DNA from: Heterodera schachtii
Taxonomy: Eukaryota > Nematoda > Chromadorea > Rhabditida > Heteroderidae
Reading direction: 5' to 3'
NCBI GenBank assembly: GCA_023374025.1
Contig: SIJG01000066.1
Coordinates: 1 to 64,000, forward strand
Length of the DNA: 64,000 nucleotides
How positions within the stretch are numbered: the first letter of the stretch is position 1; every line of letters starts with the position of its first letter. The notes under the pieces are model-generated. The model searched no databases. It saw nothing but the letters and a program-made list of their open reading frames with translations, and had not been told where the DNA came from. The position numbers were made by a program, and so were the translations under genes. This document shows positions 13,234 through 25,186 of this stretch, piece by piece.

Positions 13234-14194
13234 TAGAGTTGAGTGGGACCGGGAAATTTGACAAAAACCGGGACCGGAACTTGCCGGGACTAGAAAAGTC
13301 GGGACCGGTACCTCGATTTTCGTCCGGGACCGGGACCGGGACCGCGAGAAAAGCCGGGACCGGGACCAACCGGGATTTTTCCCAAGAGGCATTTTTTTTT
13401 GAGAAATTTTAAAAATTTTTGGTGAATTTTGTTACAAAAATTTTCTAAATTCAAAAAAGTACCCATAAAATTTTTTAATTTCGAAGAATTTTTCCATTAT
13501 TCATTGGAAAATTTTTAAAATTTTCATTTCAGGGGGGAATTCTTGGAATTTTCTGAGTCCCAAAATTCTGGATTTTTCTAACAAATTAACAATCTCTTAA
13601 AATTTTTAAGTCGATGTTTTTGTGGCAATGTTTTTTCAAAAAACTTTTGGAACATTGGGAGGGGGCGGGGTCCGTCGGTGCCGATAGGCGCCGCCGGAAA
13701 AATTTTGAGTGAGATTTGATAACAGAATTTGCCAAAAAATGACCAAATATTAGGTTAATTTGTGGTTTTAGGCTGTTTAAAAAAGGTAAAAATATAATTT
13801 TTATGTAGAAATATTTTTTTATTAATTAAATTTCAATTGATATTGGTAAAGAAAAAAGAAAAAATTATCTGTTCCATCGGAGAATTGAACCCAAGGGACA
13901 AATAATGAAAGTCAAAAGGTTTAGCCACTTATCTACTTATGCATGTTAAAATATGTTTTAAAAGAAAATAAATAATTTATTTTTTTTTCTCAAAAATTTT
14001 TTCTTCTCCACCAATTTTCTTCTCTTTTCTCACCCAGACCCCATTCTTACCAGTGCTTATTTAGTCCCGCCGGGACCGGGACTGGCAAAACCGGGACCGG
14101 GATTTCTGTTTTTCCAAAAACCGGGACCGGGACCGGGACATGAAAAAACCGGGATTTCCAGCCCCGGTCCCGGTCCCGGTCCCGCTCAACTCTA
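13234..14194. mobile_element. Non-autonomous hAT-like DNA transposon, about 0.96 kb
   Basis: The left end reads TAGAGTTGAGTGGGACCGGG and the right end is its inverted copy with one change (TAGAGTTGAGCGGGACCGGG read inward). Flanking 8-mers are ATAAATAG on the left (13226-13233) and TTAAATAG on the right (14195-14202), matching at 7 of 8 positions. An 8-bp target duplication and TAG-A/G-G-TTG-type ends are typical of hAT elements. About 140 bp inside each end is packed with CCGGGACCGGGA-type repeats, possibly sub-terminal transposase binding sites. The interior has no transposase frame, so mobilisation would need an enzyme from elsewhere. It contains a tRNA-like segment on the minus strand and a GC patch (13655-13700) also found near 54.76 kb. 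Family assignment rests on ends and target-site length only. Confidence 0.82.
13872..13944 (-). other. tRNA-like segment with pol III A and B boxes (SINE head or tRNA pseudogene)
   Basis: On the minus strand TAGATAAGTGG (13935-13925) matches the A-box pattern TRGYNNARNNGG at all but one position. GGGTTCAATTCTCC (13892-13879) matches the B box GWTCRANNC. They are about 32 bases apart, normal for a tRNA gene. The segment GTGGCTAAA after the A box, and CTTTCAT where the anticodon loop should lie, resemble tRNA-Glu(UUC). The acceptor and anticodon stems do not pair well, so this is not a functional tRNA. It lies inside the hAT-like element. Confidence 0.45.
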
Positions 14195-14202
14195 TTAAAT
14201 AG

Positions 14203-17200
14203 TAATTATACAAACATTTTTTGATAAAGGTTTATAAAGTTAATGATAATCAGGGCTAATTTTCTAAGTTAGTCCAATCCTCACAAAAAATTTTACAAAT
14301 ATTGTTTAAAAGGTAATTATGAAAAAATATAGGAACTTTTTTGTTTAGATTAAAAAAAGACAATAGAAATGCATTTTATCTAAAATTGGAAAATAATCAT
14401 CATTTTCCAAGACTTAATAATATTTTTAAATATATTTATTTTTTATTCTATTCGATAAATTAATATTTTTAAATTTATTTATTTTTTTTGCTCCATTCGA
14501 CTAAATCTTTTAATGCTCAATTATTAAATATAATTAACTTATTTGTTTTTATGTGTTTCTTGAAATGAAAAAACAAAATTAAAAAATGAATGTTTTGGGT
14601 CATATAATTCTGGTAATGATAAGCTATTCAAAAATTGTAATTAAAAAAATTCCGAGATAAACAATTTTCCTATATATTAAAAAATATTTTTCGGTGTTTC
14701 CTAAACAAATAATGACATAAAAAATAAAAAAATATATTGAATAAAACAAAATAGTTTATGAACGTGACCATAAATTAAAGTAATATTTTATTATATAATA
14801 TACATTTAAACATGGAAGTTTAAAACATTAATTATTAATTCACCCTATTTGAATAATAAATATTGTTTTTTTAAATGGTAAATAAGAAAATTAATATTTG
14901 CATTTACTGAAACAAATAAAATAACTATTATATTTAATTTATGGCTTTCGTAAAGAGCAACAAAAATTAATTTATCTAACAATATATTAAACAATATTTA
15001 AGTATAATATTTTATAATAATGAAATAAATAAAAATATTTAATAAATTATTTAAAGCTACTCTTAGCAAAAAAGTAGAAATAAAAACCGAAACTCGGCGA
15101 GAAAAATAATGAAGAAGGATAGTCGGAACAAGAGAATATAAAAAAAAACATTTTGTTATAATTAAAAAACAAATTTATTTATAAATTGTAAATTAAAAGG
15201 AAATTACTAAGAATAATTAATTATCGAGCAAAGTTTTAGAAATAATTATTCTTTTGCTCCATAATAATATATAAATTTCTGCTAATTATTTTGTAATTAA
15301 CTAACTCTTTCCAATTTACAAATTGTTTATTTTATAGTTCATCATGAACCTTATTCTCCTATATCTTTTCAATTAATCTAAAATCAAATAAAAAATATTT
15401 AAGTTTTTATTTTAATTTAATCTTAAAATGTTCCATTTATAACAGAAATTGTTAACATATATTTTTTAAATACGAATGTGAATATGTAACTTATTTAGAC
15501 ACATTAATAAAATGCTTTTTTTTTTTTTCAATTTTCACTAAAATTATCTAATGCTATAGAAAAAATGAAGCCTTTTTCATTTTTTTAGTTGTTTTTTTAT
15601 TAATATATAAGTAGAAAAAATAGTAATTTAATTTTATTTAATTTTTTAATCTGTAAAGGTTTTAAAAATCTGTTAATTTCATTTAAGATAATTGTAAATT
15701 ACTTTTATCACTTTTTAAAATTAATTTGTAATGATATTCTCTCGCTCTCGAGCTACTTAATAAAACAAATTTACTATTTTTTACATTTAAATGGAATTGA
15801 AATTATATTGAATGTAATTTGTTTTATTATATGATAAAATTAACAAAATTTAATTTTTTTTTAAATAATGTCCTATCGCTCTCAAAATCAATTTTAATTA
15901 TTTTTTAAAATAATTTTTACACAAATAGAATTTTAAATTTCGAGGCAAATTTGCATTAATTTTTGCTAAAGCTTTCTTCTTTCTTTTTCTAGAAAATTTA
16001 TTTCCTTATTACTTTTTTCATTATTTTCTAGTCATAACGATGAAAAATTTTATGCTTTTTTAAATTATTTTGTGTTCAAAATAAAAAATATTGGTACGTT
16101 GGTTTATTTTTTTGAATTATTGGGTTAATTGAAAATTTGTCAGTATCTTTAAATATTTAAAATGCATTTTTGTTTTTTGATTTAATTTAGAATATTTTTC
16201 TTTCTTATTGGTTTTTTAATAGCCTTCAGTATATATAATTAATTTTATATTAATTTATTATCTTAATCTTTTTTTCTATTTAAATAATTTTTATTTTTAT
16301 TTTTATCTTAATATTAACCCTCTTTTCAAAAATCCGACAGTTTTTTTCTTTTATTTAAATTTCCAGGAAAATGCTCTTCATTTCAACATTAACACCACTG
16401 TCATTCAGATGATCATTTTTTCTTATCGATCCAGTTACTTATAAGATTGTTAATGTAAAAAAATTTTCAACATAATATTTTAGTCATTCGAATTGAATAA
16501 ATAATTTCATAATAACTTGCTAAAATATAATGCCTAAATATCAAACCTTTATATTTTTTACTTTATATAAAATTTATTTAAATTCCTTTCAAGGAAAAAA
16601 TAAATAATTTATAGTTTTAATTATTAAATAAAGATATTCAATAATATCTTTTAAAATTTAAATTTCAATTGAAATTAAAATTATTAGTTAATATGTTAAA
16701 AAACGATTTTTACTTTAATGACTATATATTTTCTTTTAGCTGATATTTATATTTAATATGCTATTCAACCATTTAAGTTTAACAAAAGAATTTAATGCCA
16801 TTCAGAAACAAGACAATACCAATTATGAGAGTAAATCACCAGAAACAATTAAATTTTAAATTAAATAAAATAATGAAAATGAAAACCCAAAGCATAATAT
16901 AAAAAAAAATGATATTAAAATTTTATTTTTTATTACAAATTTATTTTTAAGAAAACATTTAAATAATTTCTAGATTCTGTATGTTTAATTTTGTTTTATT
17001 TTATAATTGATGTATTAGACATAAAAATTTAATTTGAAATTTTTATTTTTAATTGATTTTCGAATAATTGAATACCATTATTTTAATAATAATATATTTT
17101 TCTTGCCTTTATCTGCAATTTTTAATAAAATTAAATTTCATTATTTTTAATGCCTCATTAAATTTTGTGATAGTTATTTTAAAAAATTTTATTTTTTAAA

Positions 17201-18075
17201 AAAAGCAATTATAATATTTAAAAGAAATAAAAAAATTGCAATACGTTTTGGCAAAAGAAATATTTAGATAGATTTACTTCTTTAAAATAATAAATTAAAA
17301 TAAGTTCGAAAACAACAAATTTCTTAAACTCGCTTAAAATTTAAAATTAATGAATTATTAACAAATTGTAGCTTTGATTGAAGTTTAATTTGCTAATTAT
17401 TTTTAAAATTGGCATAAATTGTAAAATTATTTGATAAATTATCTTCCTTAGCTTTTTCTAAATTGAATTTTATTTTTTTAATTTCAATAAAATTTTGTAA
17501 GTATTTTTCGTCTTTTATTTTACTATGCTAATGTTGGAAATAACATTTTTAAATTAATCATTTTGAATTAAAATTGTATTAAAATTTCTGTTTTAGTTTT
17601 AGTAGCAATTAACGCAGCTTTGATAAACGTTTAATTATTGTTGGGTTTTGAGTTTTATCTTTAATTTTGTTTTGTTTTATCTTTTATTTTATTAATAAAT
17701 CTTTTATAAGTTTATTTATAAATTAATTTATATTTCTATTACCGCTTTTTAAAAATAAATAATTTATTTATTTAAATTCATATCCTGTAATATTTTTTAC
17801 AATATTTATTTTTTTAAATATAAAATATAAATAAAACGGGCGTTTAATGTTTTAATTAAATTAAAAAAACAAATTATACTTCGTTTTTCATTCTGTAAAA
17901 TATATTCTTTTATTTATTATATTATTTTACCATATGATTATATTTAATTACATTTGGTTATTTTAAGTATTTTTTATGAAATATGAAATCAATAATGAAT
18001 AAAAAAATAATTAATTGAGTTTTAATCGTTTATTTTTAAATATAATCACTAATAATAAATTTAATTATTTTTATC
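14203..18075. other. AT-rich non-coding spacer
   Basis: The region is A-rich to about 15.3 kb, then mainly T-rich. I see no coding frame, RNA gene or repeated element. Confidence 0.5.
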
Positions 18076-18079
18076 AAGA

Positions 18080-18241
18080 GTTTCGGTCGGAAAGAATGAG
18101 AAGAGTCGACTGATTCATCAATTTTGTCAAAAAAAGAGAGGGGATGGGAAAATCTTGGCCCAAAATCGGAATATTCGGTTATGGCGGCTATTTGGGAAAA
18201 ATAAAAATTCTTCAGAATTATGCACATAAATCCCATCCCTG
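18080..18241. mobile_element. GC-richer scrap ending in a hAT-like terminus
   Basis: About 160 bp of raised GC ends in TCCCATCCCTG, whose reverse complement CAGGGATGGGA is a common hAT terminal motif. No partner end is visible at the left side. The 66-codon minus-strand frame across it has no recognisable domain and is not called. Confidence 0.35.
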
Positions 18242-21200
18242 ATAATAAAATAAAAATTTGTTTTTTACATTGATTTTAAAAATTCTTGATGGCTCATTTT
18301 TTAAAAGAAGTTAATTTTGCTTTGAAATTTTATTTTTCCAGCATTTATTTTATATAATAATTTATCTAAATTTTACAATAATGAATTCTATAAATTATTT
18401 AATTAATTATTTATATTTAATTCGATTAAAAAAGAACAAAACAAATTTCGTTTATTATAATTATCTAAATCCTAAATATTTCCAATTCGTAGTAAATTAT
18501 TTAAATATTTAACTTTAATATATGCTTTTTAATTAATTACTATTTAATTATTTGTTTTGTTTTTTATCTTTTAACTTATTAATAAATTAAATTTAAATTT
18601 ATATTTAGCTCCCACCCAAGTTATCAGAATAATCATAAACATTAACATAAATATTAATCTATAATTGGAATACCACTTTTTTAGATTTATCGTTAAACTC
18701 ATGTTTTCTTGCTGTCTCATGTAAAAGATCTTCTTGCCTGCTTCTTTGTAATTTTTTTTAATTTTATTGATTTGAAAATTATAATTTTTAATATTCTGAT
18801 TTTGAGATTTTAAATCTGAGAATTTGGATAATTAATTTAAAAAATATTTACAATATGATAATTGTTTTTATTTTCAATTATTTTTGCCTCTGTAATTTTG
18901 TTAATTTTATTTTAATTTTAGCATATCTTTATTTAATTTTGTTATTCCGTCCGACTTTTTCATTTTGCTTAAATAAGTTAGTTTGAAACTATTATTTTTG
19001 TTTTGATAATTTTTATTGGTCAATTCAATTAGGTTTTCTATTTTTCTATTCATTAAGACCTAATTAATAGCTTAAATTTATTCAATTATAAATAAAATAA
19101 TATATTGATTTAATTGTCCATTTTTGAATTAAGTCATAGTTTTCTCATTGGTCGGCACTTTTTTAAGGGACCTATTGATTGGTTAAAGTGTATTTTTAAA
19201 GAAACACAATGCAATTATTTTTAATTACACAATTTTAATTGTTCCGCCAATTCCTTTTTTGATAAGACTTCGCCCAATAAATGTAAATTTTATCAAATTG
19301 ATCATTTGATTTCTTGAATATTTTTTCGAATTGAATCGTTCTTTACCAATTTTTTTTTTTGCAAAATTTAATTATTCAAAATTAATTTTAAAATAAATAT
19401 ATTATTGTTCTGAATGTTTATTTTTTAATATGTTTTTTCCATTTTCCATTTGGCTTAAATTAATTATTTCTTGAATTCATTTTAAACTTTAAAAATTTAC
19501 TTTCAAAAATTATTAATTTAATAATAAATCCAAAACATTATTTATAAATGTTTTAAAAACATTTATTTCTAATTTATGTCATTCTTTTTAATATTTTTTT
19601 AATTATTTCTTTTTCTTTAGCTCATCCGTTTAAGACTTTGTACTGTAATCTCTCTCTTCACTTTTTTTGAAATATGATTAATTAATTTTATTTTAAATAA
19701 CTTTTTTACATTCAATTTATTCTTTTACAAAACACTCAATTGATTTATTTAGCATATTTCAATATTTAGACGAATAAAGTTTGTAAAATATTAAATTATT
19801 TTAATTAATTATTTTAAAAAGCTAATATATTTGAAAAATTATGTTCGGTAATAAAATGTATTTTTATTATGGAAATTTGGAAAAAAATACATTTCAACAA
19901 TATATATTTTTGATTTTATGCTTTAAATAATGACTGTTTATCTATTGCATAGCTATTCAAATAAATGTAAGAAAAAATTAATTGAAAAAAAGAATTAAAA
20001 AAATTAGCCAGTTAATTTCTGAAAATATAATTCTAAATATAATAACATTCGAAAGCATACAATTATTTTTTGGAGAATAAATAAAATTATAACATTTTTT
20101 TATGAATTTTTATACTTATTTTGTTATTTATATTCTTTTTTTTTTTATTACATACTGAGTTTAATGTGTTGGTTGAGTTCATTTATTCATTTGTGGAATA
20201 ATTTGAAATAATAAATAATTAAATATTTGCTTTATTTTTATATTTTATTTATTTAATAGAGGATAATTAAAGCTTTTTTTAAATATTATTCTTCATGATA
20301 AATAATAATACCGATTTTTTAATATATTTATAATGAATTTTTGTTGAATTAAAAAAATAATAAATTAATATTCTCTCCTTCTCGATCTGTTTTCTTTTTA
20401 AAATGAATAAATGAAAATTTTTTTATTCTTTTTTCATTTCATGGTAACTCTCCATGTCGTCCTGTAAAGTACAAACATTAATAATAATGCTATTGCATTT
20501 ATTTATGTTAAAGAAATTCTCTTCCTTAATATAATATAACTTTTTTATAATTATTAGTGAAGTTTTATTTTTAATAAATTTTCTTTTTTAAATAAAAGTT
20601 TTGCATTTAAAAAATTTTTTGTTTAGTTTAAAATAAATTTATTTGATAATAAATTAAATTTACGAATATTAATATATTTTTTGCTCAAAATTTTTGGATT
20701 TAAAACAAAAATAATTATAATGCCAGTTTAAATAATAAAAGAAAGAATTTTTTTGAATTTTCAATATAATCTGTATATATTTTTTCATAAGAATTATAAT
20801 TAATATAAAAAATTTTGAGTTAATTCTTATGTTCAGATAATTTTTTAGTTTTTATATTATCTTTTTAAAATAATTAAGTCATATATTTAATGTTTTCCTG
20901 GAGTGTGTTATACTGCAAAAGAAAGTATGACATAACCATAAAATAAAAAATTTTTGGCTAAACCTTTTAAGAATTTTAAATGTGTTACTATGCCCACATA
21001 TTACTTTTTAAGCAAAATAAAATTCTGTTGATAATTATGTTTTTATATTTATTTTTCTTGATTTTTAATATGTTAATATATTCATTATTATTAAGCAGCT
21101 ATTTAGGTATTAATTGTTTAAATTATTGTTTTAAATTTTTTAATTAAATATGTTTTTCTATTTTTAATTTCTTGTCCATGCGGGATTCTTGCCTGCTTCG

Positions 21201-22550
21201 CAGGGGGAGGCCTGTATTTTTGAAAATTCTGTATGTAAGTAATATCAATAAAAATTCCTTTTTAGGAATTTATATGGAATAAAAAATATTTCGAAATAAC
21301 TTTTTTGATTTTCTATTCATAAATAATTTTTATCATTTGTTGATATTAAATTTTAAACTCGCGTGAAAAACTGTAAAAACATTTTTTCATATTGAATTAC
21401 ATATGCCTTTTGTTATTTCAAAACAAATTAATGCATATCATCTGTTTTTTCTTTTAATGAAAATATTTTTCATCAATCTTTAATATTTTCTTTTGACGAT
21501 ATAATATATTTTTTAGAATAAATTCTTTAGTTTATTTTATTTTTAATTTTATAAGATTTACTGTTTTTATTTCACTGCAACTTTTGGCCATTTAATTGCT
21601 TTTATATATTTGTTATTTCATATTTCTTAATAAGTTCTACAAATCCTTTTACTATTACAATTCAATATATTTTTCAAGTTTAGTTCAATTTCGTGATAAT
21701 TTCTAATTCAAATTCTTGCACCATTCTTCCATTTCATTTGCATCGCCTTTAGGTTTAATTTAACCAATATAGATTTTTTTAATATTTTATCTTAAGTTCG
21801 ATAATAGACAAATATTAATTCGCATAAATTTATTAATTTTAATGTATTTTTAATACTATTTTTATCTAATTTATTTCTGGTTTATTTCTATTAATTTCTC
21901 TCTTTTTTCTTGCATTTACATTGTTAAAATTTTTTTTCAAAAATATAATAAGCATTTCTTCAATTATGAATTCTTTTACTAATCATTTTTTAATTTAACA
22001 CTTTTTTTGTGTTTGAGCTAAATTAAACTATTTTCTTTATATATTTAATCATCCATAAATTAAGTTAAACTCTGAATTATAAAGTTATAAAGTTTTTTAT
22101 TAAAATATTTATTTTTATTCGTTTAATTTATTTCATTTATTATCTTATAATAAATAATTTGTGCTATTTATTAAATTAACAATTAAGCTGTTTGTTAAAT
22201 CGAATAATTTATTATTTTCTCTAAATAAAGGAATTTCTCTCTAAAGAAAATAAAAATTATTTTTTCACAAATAAATATTTGCCAATTATTCTCGTTTTTT
22301 CATTCAAAATTCTGCAAGTTCATTTGTTTCTAAATTTAACGAATATTTTCAAAAAAAAGTCAATTCAAATGGGAATTATAATTAATTAAAATATAAAATC
22401 GAAACACAAAATTAAATAAATAATTGCACGTTAAACAAAAATATTAAGAAGACTAAATTATTTAAAAACTATTAGATTAAAAAACTTTTAATTTAAATTA
22501 ATATTGCAGTTGCAAATAAGGTACATTTCCTTTCTAATATTTTCTCAGCA
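18242..22550. other. T-rich non-coding spacer
   Basis: Strongly T-rich on the plus strand for about 4 kb. The only standout is a GC-rich patch at 21177-21222 (CTTGCCTGCTTCGCAGGGGG, then AGGCCTG), which is unclassified and probably a transposon fragment. Confidence 0.5.
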
Positions 22551-22554
22551 AAAA

Positions 22555-22962
22555 ATGACATTTTTTAAACCAAAAATTTTGCAAAGAAAAAAAAATTTGG
22601 GGGATGAATTTTTGGTAAAATTTTCCAATTCTTAGGCGCGAATTTTGAAAAATTTTAGGTCGATTCTTAGGGGTATATTTTTTGAAAAAAAATTTTTGTT
22701 CGATTCTTAGGGTGTGTATTTTTCGTTTTTATTGCATTTTTGTTAAGGAATTTTGCCAAAAAATGTCGAAAAAGTGAAAAAAGCCAAAAAAAGTGAATTT
22801 TCACTATTTTAAGTGACAAAACGCCAAAATAGTGATTTTTAGTGACAAAAAATGACGTCCAAATGAAAAAATTTTTACGCGGAAATGCGTTTTTGAGCTC
22901 CTTTCTTCAAAACAATTGAGCAAAAAAAAAAAGTTTTTTCACTAAAAGTCGGGGCCCTAATT
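22555..22962. mobile_element. Unclassified repeat-derived segment with internal short repeats
   Basis: Composition differs from both flanks. The phrase CGATTCTTAGGG occurs twice about 46 bp apart (near 22662 and 22708). It is followed by several AGTGA/TCACT words around 22775-22850. The segment ends in GTCGGGGCCCTAATT. Inverted, TAGGGCCCCGAC resembles a DNA-transposon terminus, but I find no matching left end. No frame codes for a recognisable protein. Confidence 0.4.
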
Positions 22963-25155
22963 ATTACATAACCAAATGAAATAAAACTTAAGGAAATAAA
23001 AAAGAAATTTATTATTTATACCAACTTTGGATAAAATTTAATATTTGATGAAATTGTTAGAATAAATCACCATTTTCTTATCATTCGCAAGTATTTTTTT
23101 AAATCTAAATACAATTTATTTTTAATATTTTTTCATCAAAAAATTTATTAAAATAAAACTTAAAATACTAAAGTAAAATAAATATGTAGTGAAAACATTT
23201 TTTTAGGTAATTTTTAAAGGCTTTGATGAAATCGGAAAGTAAATAGTTTAAGAATGCTATTGAAAAGTAATCATATAAAAAGTGATAATTGAAAATATCA
23301 GTGAAAAAGCATTAATCCAAATATTTGTAATAAAATTTATAATTATTTGAAATTATTAATTACAAATAATTACAAATTATAATAATAAATAGATGTCTTC
23401 TATTAAAATAAATTTTAATAAATATAAAAATTTCTGGAGAATTTATTATGAAGAAGTTTAAAAAATAAAAATAAATTTTTATTTTATTAAAATAGTTTAT
23501 TGCAAGAATTTTGTATGTAAAAAATATGATTAAATAATTTCCCAATAAATCAGCCAATAGCTTATAAAATCAAGTGATTTATTTCGACACATTTATAAAT
23601 TAATGAGACATCATGATGTTAAGAAGAGGAGATTTCGTCAATTTATTAGCGACAGATTAAAATTTTAATAAATAAAATTATCATTTAAGCATTGATATTT
23701 AATAATTGCAATTCTGCTTCATAAACTTTCTTTTTGATATAATTTAATTATTTAATAAAAATTTAAATTAGATTTAATTTTAAACAATAAAATTGAAATT
23801 AAAACGATCAAAAAATATTAGTATCCATTCGTTAGCATGCAAGAATTACAGACAATATTCAATAAGAAAAACTTAAAATATTGTAAGATTAAAATTTTAG
23901 AAATAATGATACATAAATATTTCCAATAGATAAATTTAGTTTGTTTGTTAAAAAAAAAGATGAAGCACTTATTTCTTTCATGAAGGATATTTACATTATT
24001 GAGCAAATTAAATATTTATATTTAGCAAGTTATTTTAATGTTATATTTATTTTTAAAACATTAAATTCTATTAATATGCTTTTATAAAAAACTGAATATA
24101 AACCATAATTTATATTGATAAGTAATGATAAATAAACCATAATAACATATTAATAAAGATTATGTGGAATTTTAAAATTTTTCGGAATAACTGAACGAGA
24201 TAAAATATAAATTATTTATTAATGAATTTCACCAATTAAGGTAAAAAAATATTTAATTAATTTTAACATTATGAAATCGATTAAGCAAGTTTTGGTATCT
24301 CTATCTTATATATTGTAAAAATGATTAATTATTTATTTTTTATTATAATATTGATGGAGTACATGCAGGGGCGATAAAGGACCAAAATGATTGCTAAATT
24401 AATAAAATGAATTATTTGAGTTGGTTGTACAACAGTAGTACTTAATTAAGTCGCTGAGTACGAATAATCGTAATTTATGTTAATTATTTAAGGAAAATAA
24501 TTCTAATAATTAAAAAAACAAATTTCATTATAGGCGAAATCAAACAATATTTTTAGTTATTATAATTAATTAATAAGAATAAAGAAATAAAGAACATAAA
24601 TTAAAATATATACAAAATTCAGTAAAACCAACTCTAATTTAAAAATAGATGTTATTTACCTAGCTAAAAATAAAAAAATTAAAAAGAGAAATTTGTTACT
24701 GAACGAATTAGATGAATTTGATTGAAGCAAGCGAAAACATTTTAAGTTGATTTACTAAAAAATTATATCAAATAATTTAATAAAATATTAAGCAAGTAAA
24801 TATAATTCAAATATTTAAAGTATATTTTATATCAAAAAACAAGGAAAAGGGCTTCCTTATATTCCAGAAAATATTAAATTACGAATAAAAATTTTTTATT
24901 TTAATTAATTAAATTTAAAATATTTTAATAATTATCTGTATATAAATAAAAAATATTATCGATAAATAAAATTTCTAAAAATTAGTTAGATTCACATCTT
25001 TTTCAATTTTTGCATAATAAAAATTATAACTCTTTGGAGAATTATTTAATCGCTTAACATCTGCTTAATGATAGTTTCTAAACACTTAAAGCTTCTGAAT
25101 AACATTAATTTTATAAAAATTGGTAGAAAAAGAAAAAAGTTACGAACAAAAGATT
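22963..25155. other. A-rich non-coding spacer
   Basis: Plus strand mostly A-rich. Minus-strand frames here are short and low complexity. Nothing else is visible. Confidence 0.5.
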
Positions 25156-25156
25156 A

Positions 25157-25186
25157 GTCCGTCGGCGAGTCGTGCGTCGGCGAGTT
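25157..25186. repeat. Short GC-rich direct repeat (CGTCGGCGAGT twice)
   Basis: CGTCGGCGAGT is followed after CGTG by a second GTCGGCGAGT, a two-copy repeat of about 14-bp period. It sits at the boundary where the plus strand changes from A-rich to T-rich. Function unknown. Confidence 0.7.
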
